Of a stretch of 64,000 nucleotides of DNA, positions 1-8,027 are shown piece after piece. How positions within the stretch are numbered: position 1 is the first letter of the stretch; the number at the start of each line of letters is the position of its first letter. Source of the DNA: Bacteroidota bacterium (GTDB lineage Bacteria > Bacteroidota > Bacteroidia > Bacteroidales > Dysgonomonadaceae); the NCBI GenBank assembly GCA_023437305.1, contig JAEZGN010000023.1:372001-436000 (forward strand). The letters run 5' to 3'. The notes below the pieces were generated by a model, which worked only from the letters and a program-made list of their open reading frames with translations, did no database searches and was not told the DNA's origin. The translations under genes and the position numbers were made by a program.

Positions 1-618
1 ATTTCCACCCGATGCAATTATACTGAATGAGTTATTGTCTTTGGCGATATCCTTCAGCCAAGACTTGAACCGTTTTTCTTCATCTTCTTTTACGGCATCT
101 ACCAATAGGCGTACAGTTCCCAGTTGGAATGAATTGGAGGCTATTTTCTGTTGATTGCTATATACTACTACTTCTGTGCTACCTCCTCCAACGTCGACGT
201 AGAGGTAGTTCTTCCTTTTGTCCATAAAGTTGTCCAACTCTCCGGCCTCGTATATAATTTCTGCTTCTTCCCTGCCGGTTATGATGTCTATGTTTATACC
301 GCTCTCGCGCCGTATGTCTTCTACTATATTGACCCCGTTAGTAGCATCACGCATGGCGCTGGTTGCACAGGCTCTGTAGTTCATTACACCATAGGCCTTC
401 ATTATATGAGAGAAACCCTGCATTGCATGTATAAGCCGCCACTCCTTATCTTTGCTTATTGTTCCTGAGGTAAATACGTCGTCACCCAAACGGATAGGCA
501 CACGGAGATAAGCAACCTTTTTGAAGTCGGGCGTTGTTCCGTTTATTTCAATGTTGTTTATCAGTAGGCGAATAGCATTAGAACCTATATCTATTGCTGC
601 AAATATATCTGTATTCAT
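1..618 (-). CDS. Ppx/GppA phosphatase family protein (3' end outside window)
   Basis: The first 206 codons of an exopolyphosphatase or pppGpp phosphohydrolase of the ASKHA fold; the reading frame runs off the window edge without a stop. The N-terminus shows the family phosphate-binding motif AAIDIGSNAIRLL, then YVDVGGGSTE, and the visible part ends at the conserved SGGN. The expected role is release of phosphate from the ends of polyphosphate chains. The start codon overlaps the ppk stop as ATGA, so the two are probably translationally coupled. It is a paralogue of the gene at 4702-5616. Polyphosphatase versus pppGpp hydrolase specificity cannot be told from sequence. Confidence 0.9.
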   Translation of the reverse strand, partial: MNTDIFAAIDIGSNAIRLLINNIEINGTTPDFKKVAYLRVPIRLGDDVFTSGTISKDKEWRLIHAMQGFSHIMKAYGVMNYRACATSAMRDATNGVNIVEDIRRESGINIDIITGREEAEIIYEAGELDNFMDKRKNYLYVDVGGGSTEVVVYSNQQKIASNSFQLGTVRLLVDAVKEDEEKRFKSWLKDIAKDNNSFSIIASGGN

Positions 619-2651
619 TTTTTATCATTCAATTTCTTATAAAAATCGTATAAGGCCGTCTGAGAGCGGCAAGGGGGATTGTCTTCTTTCTTTACATAAT
701 TGTTGCTTCCAAAGACGGTAAGATCTCTTGCTTTTTCGTTATCCGACCATTGTATGTCGAAGAAGTCTTTCAATGTTTGTTTTATTTCTTTGTCGAGGAT
801 AGGAACTCCCACCTCTACTCTTCTGTCCAGATTTCGAGTCATCCAGTCTGCACTCATGATATATACTTTTTCGTCTCCACCATTGTGAAATATAGCCATA
901 CGTGCATGTTCGAGATAGCGATCTACAATACTTATTACCCTTATATTTTCGCTCAGATCTTTCATTTGAGGTTGTAAGCAGCATGCACCTCTTACAATCA
1001 GCCGTATCTCAACACCGGCTTGGCTTGCTTTGTAAAGCAACTTCACCATTTCTTCATCGGTAAGGCTGTTAAACTTAGCAAAGATATAAGCCCGTTTTCC
1101 GTTCTGCGCATTTTTTATTTCTTTCTTAATAAGGTTGACGAATTGATTACGCATATAATAAGGCGAAACAAGCAGTTGCTTGCACGAGAAGTGTTTGTGT
1201 GTATTGATCAGAAAATCGAATACTATAGCCGTATCAGCTACTATTTGAGGATTTGACGTAAACAAGCCGAAGTCGCCATATATCTGAGCTGTTGCTTCAT
1301 TAAAGTTACCGGTTCCGATATATGCAAAATCTTTATTCTTGCGTTCTACCAAAACGATTTTGCTGTGTACCTTTAGTCCTGAGACACCATGTATAACTTT
1401 TACTCCCTCCTTTTGCAGTATCTCCGAATATTCTACATTCTGCTCCTCATCGAAACGCGCTAGCAGCTCCATTAACACGACTACTCTCTTGCCATTCTTG
1501 GCTGCATTGATCAGGGCGTTTATAACCTTCGAACGTTCTGCAACACGATATAAAGTGATGTAGATACTTTCTACTTTAGGATCTATCGCAGCTTCCCGAA
1601 GGAAATCAATAAAGTGGTTGAATGTATGATATGGATAATTTAGTAATACATCTTTACGAGCAATGGTTTTCAATATGCTCGAAAAAGGCTTTATGTGCGG
1701 ATGGTTTAGCGGAGCCAAGCTCTTACTTTCGAGATCGGGACGCACCTTCGGGAATTTCATTAAATCCCTCATAAGATGATATCGCCCTCCTGCATCTAAT
1801 TCTTCTCGCCTTTTTAGCTGAAGCTTTGATGAAATGATATCTAACAAGTCGTCGGGCATCTCTCTGTCGTAGATGAGGCGAACAGGCTGGCCATGCAGGC
1901 GATTTTGTAATCCGGTCTCCATTTTCTCTATTAAGCTTTTAGAGATGTCATCATCTATCGTGAGTTGAGCATCACGCATCAGCTTGAATGTATATGCCGA
2001 AATACTTTTATAGTTAAACATAAAGAATATTTCGTCCAAGCATAAACGAATTATATCATCCAAAAATATTATATCGTGTCTGCCTTTTGCTGATGGCAAT
2101 ACGACAAAACGTGGACATGAAGAACTTACCGGAATTTGGATTATCGCATATCTGGAGTCGTTTTTGTCGGAGCACATCTTAACTGCATGGTAGATATTGT
2201 TATCCCGTAAAAAAGGCAGTTGAGTAGATTTGCGAATTATAAGCGGTACAAGAAGCGGGCTGACAATAGTAGAAAAATATTCGTGGCAAAATTTTTTTTG
2301 TTTCTGATTCAGTTTTTTTTCATTTACTACATAAATATTATGCTTCTCCATTTCGGAGAGTACATCGATATAAGTTTGCATAAATTTCTTTTGCCCTTCA
2401 GAGACCTGGCTGTTGATAAGGGGAAGTAGTTCTTTAGCAGTGTATCCTCCCGAAAGGAGAGGTGCGCTCTTTCCTCTAATCTGACTAAGACGAACAATAT
2501 TGGCTATCCTTACCTTTATATATTCATCCTGATTGTTTGAGAAGATACCAAGAAAACGAAGCCTCTGCATCAGAGGCACACTTTTGTCCTGAGCTTCCTG
2601 CAGTACCCGCTCATTAAAGGTTAGCCAGCTTAAATCCCTGTTGTTTATCAT
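615..2651 (-). CDS. ppk: polyphosphate kinase 1
   Basis: A 678-residue PPK1, close to the usual 690. It reversibly moves the gamma phosphate of ATP onto polyphosphate through a phosphohistidine. The N-terminal domain opens with NNRDLSWLTFNERVLQEA, typical of PPK1. The C-terminal phospholipase-D-like half carries LKVHSKIVLVER, which holds the phosphorylated His, and GTGNFNEATA. The start directly abuts the glycosyltransferase stop (TAA then ATG), and the stop overlaps the downstream ppx start, so synthesis and degradation of polyP are encoded on one coupled message. Confidence 0.97.
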   Translation of the reverse strand: MINNRDLSWLTFNERVLQEAQDKSVPLMQRLRFLGIFSNNQDEYIKVRIANIVRLSQIRGKSAPLLSGGYTAKELLPLINSQVSEGQKKFMQTYIDVLSEMEKHNIYVVNEKKLNQKQKKFCHEYFSTIVSPLLVPLIIRKSTQLPFLRDNNIYHAVKMCSDKNDSRYAIIQIPVSSSCPRFVVLPSAKGRHDIIFLDDIIRLCLDEIFFMFNYKSISAYTFKLMRDAQLTIDDDISKSLIEKMETGLQNRLHGQPVRLIYDREMPDDLLDIISSKLQLKRREELDAGGRYHLMRDLMKFPKVRPDLESKSLAPLNHPHIKPFSSILKTIARKDVLLNYPYHTFNHFIDFLREAAIDPKVESIYITLYRVAERSKVINALINAAKNGKRVVVLMELLARFDEEQNVEYSEILQKEGVKVIHGVSGLKVHSKIVLVERKNKDFAYIGTGNFNEATAQIYGDFGLFTSNPQIVADTAIVFDFLINTHKHFSCKQLLVSPYYMRNQFVNLIKKEIKNAQNGKRAYIFAKFNSLTDEEMVKLLYKASQAGVEIRLIVRGACCLQPQMKDLSENIRVISIVDRYLEHARMAIFHNGGDEKVYIMSADWMTRNLDRRVEVGVPILDKEIKQTLKDFFDIQWSDNEKARDLTVFGSNNYVKKEDNPPCRSQTALYDFYKKLNDKK

Positions 2652-3734
2652 TTATGCCAGTGTTGTTAGATGCCTTAAAAAAGTTTGCTCAGCCGAATTT
2701 ACCCATTCACGAAAAGAGTCATCCGATTGTTGCTTTGTTTTCATATAGTTTAATAACACGCTCATATCAAAATTGTTTCCAACAATGCCTCCTCCAAAAG
2801 AGATAACATCAGCTGCGTTTACTTCTTGTTCTATATGAGCCGGGATCATCATGATGGCTTTCCCCAGATAGAGAGCTTCACAAACCGATTCGAACCCCGC
2901 TGTTGTAATATATCCGCAGCATCTGCTCATAAAGTTAAGGAATTTTTCATCATCGATCGTATGGAGTGTTAAATTTTCGTCGACTATTAGTTCCTTAGGT
3001 ACATTTTGTTTATCCCAGAAGAAATGCAATTTTACGTCGGGATTTTGCTCATGCCATGCCCTTACTTCATTTTCATATCCATGATTAAGCATATATCCCA
3101 AAATATAATCTTCGGTTGTAGGCTGTAGCGATAATATTTCGGATCGGAGCAGAGGCGGAACCACTGCAATACGTTCTGGGATATAATCTTTTAGTGGGTA
3201 GAACGATAAAGCCAAGGTTTTGGTTGCGCCTACACCACATAACAGCATGTGCAGTCTCAAGAACATCATTCCTTGTTCGTCTCCTTTTCCATGCGAATAG
3301 CCGGGATGTTTTAGCAGATATTGATGTCCGATATTTACAATCGGGATATCGGTGCTAAATCGCAAATAGGTGAGCCCGGTGAGCAGTTCGTAGAAATTGA
3401 CAATAACATCGGGCTCATTTTTCTGTATACGCCGGTGTATTTTTTCTATGCTCTTTTTGTATTTTCTTAATCTCTTAGGCGATATGTTGAAAAGCAAAGT
3501 TTTTAAGAAGTGAATCCGCTTTTTATCTTTTTTGAATACAAAAGACAAGGTGTCGAAAGTCCTTACTTTAGCTCCGATTTTCAGATAAAAAAAATCAGGT
3601 ATGACCCGAACTTTACTTTTTCCAACTAAAACTTCTACAACCTCATGTCCATTGCGGCGAAGGATATCAGATAAGGCTATAGCCTGAGTCATGTGCCCTC
3701 GTCCATCTCCTTGAACAATAAATAAATATCTCAT
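2652..3734 (-). CDS. MurG-like glycosyltransferase family protein
   Basis: 360 residues with a GT-B appearance. The N-terminus, YLFIVQGDGRGHMTQAIAL, resembles the acceptor-side glycine/His loop of MurG-type enzymes. The C-terminal half has TTAGFESVCEALYLGKA, the nucleotide-sugar site that binds a UDP-sugar in this clan. It belongs to the poorly characterised Glyco_trans_1_3-type family. Donor and acceptor are unknown. Its start overlaps the metallophosphatase stop by four bases (ATGA), and it abuts ppk, so it is the second gene of a four-gene coupled operon. A role in envelope glycolipid synthesis is an inference from the LpxH-like neighbour. Confidence 0.8.
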   Translation of the reverse strand: MRYLFIVQGDGRGHMTQAIALSDILRRNGHEVVEVLVGKSKVRVIPDFFYLKIGAKVRTFDTLSFVFKKDKKRIHFLKTLLFNISPKRLRKYKKSIEKIHRRIQKNEPDVIVNFYELLTGLTYLRFSTDIPIVNIGHQYLLKHPGYSHGKGDEQGMMFLRLHMLLCGVGATKTLALSFYPLKDYIPERIAVVPPLLRSEILSLQPTTEDYILGYMLNHGYENEVRAWHEQNPDVKLHFFWDKQNVPKELIVDENLTLHTIDDEKFLNFMSRCCGYITTAGFESVCEALYLGKAIMMIPAHIEQEVNAADVISFGGGIVGNNFDMSVLLNYMKTKQQSDDSFREWVNSAEQTFLRHLTTLA

Positions 3735-4528
3735 ATTGCAAATCTTATATCTTTCTTGTCTTCAAATACCGAATTGTTAGTCTGTGGTTCAGGTACATAA
3801 TACTCGACTTCCCAATTACCGTCATAGTCTTCGGTGAGAGCAGATAAAGATTCGACCCAATCGCCTGAATTCAGATAAAGAATATCACCATAATATTTTT
3901 TCTCCGGGTGATGTATGTGACCGCATATAACCCCATCACACTTTTTGTGGCGTGCTATATCTACAATATGTTTCTCGTAATCGCTAATGTATGATACAGA
4001 TGCTTTTACTTTTTTCTTCACTTCTTGCGACAAGGAGTAGTAAGGTAATCCTTTTTTTAGCCTTCTATTGTTGTAATATCTATTGATCAGCATCAGTAGA
4101 GAGTAACCTACATCTCCGATTTTAGACAACCAGCTGTAACGAGATGTTACAAGGTCGAATACATCTCCGTGGAGTACATAGAAACGTTTGTCTCCACTTT
4201 TGTAGATATAATCTTTTACAATTTCTATATTCTGAAACTTGAAAGGAAGTATCCTGTCCATGAAGTCGTCGTGATTCCCTCTCAAATAGATTATCTTTGT
4301 TTTACGTTGTATATCCAATAGTAGTTTAATAAAATTGCTGTGTCTCTTTTTCCACTTTGCTTTTCTTCCTCGTATCAATTGCCACCCATCAATAATGTCT
4401 CCGCATAAAATGAGAGTGTCGCATGTGTTGTCTTTTAAATATCTTGTAGCTTCTTTTGCTTTCGACCATTTAGATCCCAGATGGATATCTGAAAGAACAA
4501 TGGTTTTGTGATGTTTTTTGTTTGTCAT
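3731..4528 (-). CDS. UDP-2,3-diacylglucosamine diphosphatase-like metallophosphatase
   Basis: 265-residue calcineurin-type phosphoesterase of the LpxH/YbbF group. All metal-binding blocks are present in order: SDIHLGS near residue 13, GDIIDGW near 43, GNHDD near 82, HGDVFD near 120 and GHIHHPE near 204. LpxH-type enzymes cleave UDP-2,3-diacylglucosamine to lipid X in lipid A synthesis, but many Bacteroidota carry several members and this one may act on another pyrophosphate. It is the first gene of the operon running to ppx. The upstream gap holds the terminator of the neighbouring ppx2, so it must have its own promoter. Confidence 0.82.
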   Translation of the reverse strand: MTNKKHHKTIVLSDIHLGSKWSKAKEATRYLKDNTCDTLILCGDIIDGWQLIRGRKAKWKKRHSNFIKLLLDIQRKTKIIYLRGNHDDFMDRILPFKFQNIEIVKDYIYKSGDKRFYVLHGDVFDLVTSRYSWLSKIGDVGYSLLMLINRYYNNRRLKKGLPYYSLSQEVKKKVKASVSYISDYEKHIVDIARHKKCDGVICGHIHHPEKKYYGDILYLNSGDWVESLSALTEDYDGNWEVEYYVPEPQTNNSVFEDKKDIRFAI

Positions 4529-4644
4529 ATTTTTCTCTTTTTTTCATATCAAAAGAATAAATACATTATGACAACGCAGTTAAGTAATTATGAATAAATG
4601 GTTAAGATTAAAACGGAGAGAGTTTATGATAATATAAATAACGA

Positions 4645-4690
4645 GCAAACAGATGGTAAATATCTCTCTGTTTGCCATTCATCTGTTTAT
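4645..4690 (-). terminator. stem-loop behind the second ppx gene
   Basis: GCAAACAGA at 4645-4653 pairs with TCTGTTTGC at 4667-4675. An overlapping alternative, AAACAGATG with CATCTGTTT further out, uses the same left arm. Read on the minus strand, the hairpin lies just after the ppx2 stop and is followed by a weak T-rich tract. It separates ppx2 from the polyP operon. Confidence 0.5.
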
Positions 4691-4701
4691 AGTGTAGTTC
4701 T

Positions 4702-5616
4702 TTATTTATCGATAGAAAGTGCAGGGGCAGACGGTTGATAGAAGTGCGTCATGTATAGGTCTTTGATAATGCCATCGGCGACACCTATTATGGGGGTTTC
4801 GATGACAAGTGCCCGAGCCAGTTTCATTACTTTAAGGTATATTGCTATTGCAGGCAATATCACTTCTGCCCGATTGAGGTTTATTTTAAGATTCACCAAC
4901 CGTTCTTCGTAACTCATTTTTCTCATTTTAGCCGCAAAGCTCACTAACTCTTCTCTGCGTATGCGTCCGGAACGACGTAAGAGTGAATCCAGTTTATTTA
5001 TGTTTCCACCCGAGCCAATGAGGGATACTTTTATATAATCTTTGCTGTGTTCTGTGAGCCAATTTTTCATTCTGTCCCATTCGGCTCTTTCTTCCTCCAA
5101 CGGTAGTGAGCGAATAGTTCCTAGCTTGAACGATTCGGATGCGATCTCTTTGTTCTGATAAAAAATAATGAGCTCTGTGTTTCCTCCACCTACATCCGTA
5201 TATATGTATACTCTGTTCTCCTCCAGCAATTCGTCTATTCTGTTTGTAAGAATAAAACGAGCCTCTTCTTTGCTGTCAATTACATCGATTTCGATGCCCG
5301 ACTTAGCAACTACGTATTGCAAGACCTCCTGTGCGTTAGAGGCTTCCCTGATGGCAGACGTTGCACAGGCACGCCATATTTCTACATCATTTACCTGTAT
5401 CAGCCCACGGAAAGATTGCATTAGAATGGCGAGCTTTTCTTTCTTCTGCTCACTTATATATCCTGTAGAAAATGTATCCTCTCCCAATTTTAAAGGAATA
5501 CGAATTAATGAATCCTTTTTAAATACTGCACGTCCATTATAATCGAGAACATCTGTGATAAGAAGGCGTACAGAGTTGGAGCCGATATCTATTGCTCCTA
5601 AACGTCTAACATTCAT
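4702..5616 (-). CDS. Ppx/GppA phosphatase family protein, second copy
   Basis: 304 residues, the length of the short two-subdomain Ppx/GppA enzymes common in Bacteroidota. The motifs are RLGAIDIGSNSVRLL at the N-terminus, YTDVGGGNTELI in the second phosphate loop, and LIGSGGNINKL. It hydrolyses polyphosphate or (p)ppGpp tails in characterised relatives. It is transcribed separately from the polyP operon, with its own -7 box and a stem-loop after the stop. It is clearly homologous to the gene at the left edge but divergent, so the two may have different substrates. Confidence 0.9.
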   Translation of the reverse strand: MNVRRLGAIDIGSNSVRLLITDVLDYNGRAVFKKDSLIRIPLKLGEDTFSTGYISEQKKEKLAILMQSFRGLIQVNDVEIWRACATSAIREASNAQEVLQYVVAKSGIEIDVIDSKEEARFILTNRIDELLEENRVYIYTDVGGGNTELIIFYQNKEIASESFKLGTIRSLPLEEERAEWDRMKNWLTEHSKDYIKVSLIGSGGNINKLDSLLRRSGRIRREELVSFAAKMRKMSYEERLVNLKINLNRAEVILPAIAIYLKVMKLARALVIETPIIGVADGIIKDLYMTHFYQPSAPALSIDK

Positions 5617-5632
5617 AAGCTTTTTTTATTGG

Positions 5633-5640
5633 CAAAAATA
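5633..5640 (-). promoter_or_regulatory. -7 promoter box of the second ppx gene
   Basis: TATTTTTG on the minus strand, 16 bases before the ATG, fits the Bacteroidota -7 consensus TAnnTTTG. The leader would be very short. No convincing -33 element is seen at the usual distance. Confidence 0.45.
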
Positions 5641-5726
5641 AGTAAGAGGGGTTACAAAACTATTACTATCGGATTGCATTAAAATTAAGATTGTCGAATA
5701 GAACTAATAAGCAAAGAATTCTGTTT

Positions 5727-5734
5727 TATATTTG
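5727..5734 (+). promoter_or_regulatory. -7 promoter box of the DUF3667 gene
   Basis: TATATTTG, an exact match to TAnnTTTG, 22 bases before the ATG at 5757. A -33 TTG at the usual spacing is not evident. Confidence 0.5.
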
Positions 5735-5756
5735 AAAAGTAACTCATTTTCAGAAT

Positions 5757-6506
5757 ATGAATAAAGAAATAAAGTACTGTCTCAACTGTAATAATGAAGT
5801 ATATGACAAATTTTGTAGTAAATGTGGGCAGTCGATCCAGACTTCCCGAGTTAACTCCAAAGAGGTCTTTTCAGAATTGGGATATGGGTTATTCCATTTA
5901 AATAGTGGATTATTCTATACCGCTAAAGAGTTGCTGTTAAGGCCGGCGGTAACAGTCCGAAATTATCTATCAGGGAAAAGAGTAGGATATATCAAACCTT
6001 TTATTTTTCTGATACTATGTGGAGTTATTTATAGCTTTGTTTTTCATTTCTTTCATTTTTTTCCAATGGATGAGATGAACAAGCATGAAGGTAATGTTAT
6101 ACTTGAATATGTCCCTCTCTATGAATTATATTCGAATCATTACTCATTGATGCTTGTGTTCTTGGCTCCTTTTTATGCTCTGTTCTCTTATTTGTTGTTT
6201 TACCGAAGAGGGTATAACTATATGGAGCACCTCGTTCTACTTTCATACTTATCAGGCGGAAGAATTTTTATTCTTTTGCTGTTTTATCCTTTTGTATATT
6301 TATCACATTCACAATCTGTTTATTTGGTTGTTAATCTTTTAGCCGAAATATATTTTATATGGGGGTTATCTCAATTTTTCAAAAGGGAGTCGTGGTTTGC
6401 TGCAATTGGTAAAGTATTATTGATTGTCGTATTGTCTGTTGTAACTTTACTTATAATTGTATTAGCTGCTTTTTTCGTATTTAAGTACTATGATTTCAAG
6501 TTATGA
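5757..6506 (+). CDS. DUF3667-type zinc-ribbon membrane protein
   Basis: 249 residues. The N-terminus is a zinc ribbon, with CLNCNN near residue 8 and CSKCGQ near residue 19 (two CxxC pairs). A linker with LLRPAVTVRNYLSGKRVGYIKPF then leads into about four hydrophobic segments. This ribbon, linker and membrane order is that of DUF3667 proteins, which are widespread in Bacteroidota and of unknown function. It stands alone, divergent from ppx2. Confidence 0.75.
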   Translation: MNKEIKYCLNCNNEVYDKFCSKCGQSIQTSRVNSKEVFSELGYGLFHLNSGLFYTAKELLLRPAVTVRNYLSGKRVGYIKPFIFLILCGVIYSFVFHFFHFFPMDEMNKHEGNVILEYVPLYELYSNHYSLMLVFLAPFYALFSYLLFYRRGYNYMEHLVLLSYLSGGRIFILLLFYPFVYLSHSQSVYLVVNLLAEIYFIWGLSQFFKRESWFAAIGKVLLIVVLSVVTLLIIVLAAFFVFKYYDFKL

Positions 6507-6590
6507 TTCCAAGCCTATACCCAAAGGTTGCTTTTTTGTTGGATTTTAATCTATTCTATTGATATTTAATCAATTTAATTTCATGTTTCG

Positions 6591-6603
6591 TTCTCAATGA
6601 GAA
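6591..6603. promoter_or_regulatory. palindrome at the -33 region of the 6658 gene
   Basis: TTCTCA-A-TGAGAA is a perfect 13-base palindrome. It ends 10 bases before a -7 box, TATGTTTG at 6614-6621, so it covers part of the expected -33 region. It is a candidate operator; the regulator is unknown. Confidence 0.35.
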
Positions 6604-6613
6604 TTATAATGCT

Positions 6614-6621
6614 TATGTTTG
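6614..6621 (+). promoter_or_regulatory. -7 promoter box of the acidic small protein gene
   Basis: TATGTTTG matches TAnnTTTG. Transcription would begin near 6628, which places the ATG at 6658 as start and rules out the upstream in-frame TTG at 6619. Confidence 0.5.
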
Positions 6622-6657
6622 GTTTGTATTGATTGTTTATCTCAAAATAGAAAGATT

Positions 6658-6969
6658 ATGGCAGACTTAGATCATAAAAAAGAAAAAACGGAAGCAGGGA
6701 AAGAATCGTCCGGCTCACATATTCTTAGTGGCGATGTGCTTGAATTACCATTGCATATAGCAAAGAAAGTTGTGAATGCTCTGGTTGAGAATGACGATGA
6801 AGTATCTGCAGAAGGTGCTGATAATATTCTCGATAATGTTTCGGAAGCTTTGACTTCTGTAGGGGAAACGATCGGAGAGCACGCTGAAGAAATAGCTGAA
6901 AGTGCTGTTAGAGTTGCGGAGGGGGTTGCTGAGATTTTGGGCGATACTATAGGGGATATTGAAGTATAG
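6658..6969 (+). CDS. small acidic protein of unknown function
   Basis: 103 residues, unrecognised. It has no signal peptide or membrane segment. After a charged N-terminus it is made of acidic, Ala/Val/Glu-rich stretches that look like amphipathic helices, for example EHAEEIAESAVRVAEGVAE. The ATG at 6658 is chosen because the promoter box lies between it and the earlier TTG. It is monocistronic. Confidence 0.6.
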   Translation: MADLDHKKEKTEAGKESSGSHILSGDVLELPLHIAKKVVNALVENDDEVSAEGADNILDNVSEALTSVGETIGEHAEEIAESAVRVAEGVAEILGDTIGDIEV

Positions 6970-7062
6970 TTCTCTTGTCTATGCCGAACGAATCTTGCTT
7001 ACAGGCATAATATTGTAAAAAATAAAAAATTATCTTTATGCGATTTTTCTGATTTATTACGC

Positions 7063-7515
7063 ATGAAGAAAGAATTAGTATGGAAAGTAAGCCGTTTCGA
7101 AGAGCTTACTATAAACGAATTATATGAGATCTTGCATCTACGGTGCAAAATATTTGTTGTTGAGCAAGATGCTCCGTATCTCGATACAGACTATAAAGAC
7201 CAAAAAGCACTGCATCTCTCCGGGTATGCAGACGACAGGCTAGTGGCTTATTGCCGTATATTTAAGGCCGGAGATTATTTTGAAGAGGCTTGTATCGGAC
7301 GGGTTATTGTTGCTCAGGAGTATAGGAAGTACGGGTATGGGCACGACATGATGAAAAAAGCCCTGGATATAGCATCTGCAACTTTAGGTGAGACACGAAT
7401 TACGATTTCTGCTCAGCAATATCTTCAAAAATTTTATGAGAGCCACGGCTTCAGGCAAACTAGCGAGATGTATCTCGAAGATGGGCTACCCCATATTGAA
7501 ATGAAAAAAGAATAG
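7063..7515 (+). CDS. ElaA-like GNAT acetyltransferase
   Basis: 150-residue GNAT-fold protein of the ElaA group. The N-terminal block LYEILHLRCKIFVVEQ is characteristic of ElaA. The acetyl-CoA loop is IGRVIVAQEYRKYGYGHDMM (residues about 86-105), and the C-terminus has FYESHGFRQTSEMYLEDGLPH. The substrate is unknown. It sits alone upstream of the rpsU promoter. Confidence 0.82.
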   Translation: MKKELVWKVSRFEELTINELYEILHLRCKIFVVEQDAPYLDTDYKDQKALHLSGYADDRLVAYCRIFKAGDYFEEACIGRVIVAQEYRKYGYGHDMMKKALDIASATLGETRITISAQQYLQKFYESHGFRQTSEMYLEDGLPHIEMKKE

Positions 7516-7531
7516 AATTTTTTAAAAAGTC

Positions 7532-7562
7532 TTGTTCGTTAAGATATTAAATCATAAATTTG
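7532..7562 (+). promoter_or_regulatory. promoter of rpsU
   Basis: TTG at 7532-7534 and TAAATTTG at 7555-7562 are separated by 20 bases, the Bacteroidota -33/-7 arrangement. The start of transcription would be near 7569, giving an rpsU leader of about 200 nt. Confidence 0.65.
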
Positions 7563-7568
7563 CAGCCC

Positions 7569-7771
7569 GAAACAGAGAGGAGGTTTGATGATCTTTTGAA
7601 CAAAACATATTCACTTGTGGTATGATATTGCTTTACTGAAGCAATGTTCAGAAGATTGATTTATATATAAGAATTCTCTCGATAACGCATTTATTGCAAT
7701 GATGGCGAATAAAATTTCGCTTATAAAGTTTAAAATTAAATAAGAAAACAAATAAAAACTAAAGAATAATT
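7569..7771 (+). promoter_or_regulatory. rpsU leader with strong SD, three-codon mini-ORF and hairpins
   Basis: Just after the predicted transcript start is AGGAGG (7578-7583). Four bases later comes ATG ATC TTT TGA (7588-7599), a Met-Ile-Phe mini-ORF. Further on are a 7-bp hairpin (ATTGCTT 7627-7633 with AAGCAAT 7639-7645) and a 5-bp one (GCGAA 7705-7709 with TTCGC 7716-7720). The real rpsU ATG at 7772 has no SD. A role in controlling S21 supply is inference; in some Bacteroidota S21 is known to help hide the 16S anti-SD. Confidence 0.45.
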
Positions 7772-7963
7772 ATGATTATTGTTCCATTGAAAGAAGGGGA
7801 AAATATTGAAAGAGCCCTAAAGAAATTTAAAAGAAAATACGAAAAAACAGGTGTTGTTAAAGAACTTAGAAGACGTCAGGAATTCCAAAAGCCTTCTGTA
7901 GTTAAGAGAGCAAACAAACTTCATGCAGTTTATGTGCAGAAAATGCACCGTATGGAAGACTAA
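7772..7963 (+). CDS. rpsU: 30S ribosomal protein S21
   Basis: 63 residues, the normal size for bS21. It has the basic helix-rich sequence typical of the family (IERALKKFKRKYEKTGVV, ELRRRQEFQKPSV). In the Bacteroidota ribosome S21 lies at the 16S 3' end with S18 and S6 and contributes to sequestering the anti-SD. It is first in the group rpsU-xerC-hpf and has a long leader of its own. Confidence 0.97.
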   Translation: MIIVPLKEGENIERALKKFKRKYEKTGVVKELRRRQEFQKPSVVKRANKLHAVYVQKMHRMED

Positions 7964-8027
7964 AAAAAGTATTGTTAATTTCGCATAATATTATTAACTT
8001 CGTCATTCAAGATAGAATGTTTCTCGA

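Noticed and set aside
151..468. Open frame on the plus strand at the left edge
   Set aside because: It is the complement of the Ppx/GppA gene, whose protein motifs are clear on the minus strand.
6619..6657. TTG start giving 13 extra residues on the small acidic protein
   Set aside because: It overlaps the -7 box TATGTTTG, so it would not be in the transcript; ATG 6658 fits better.
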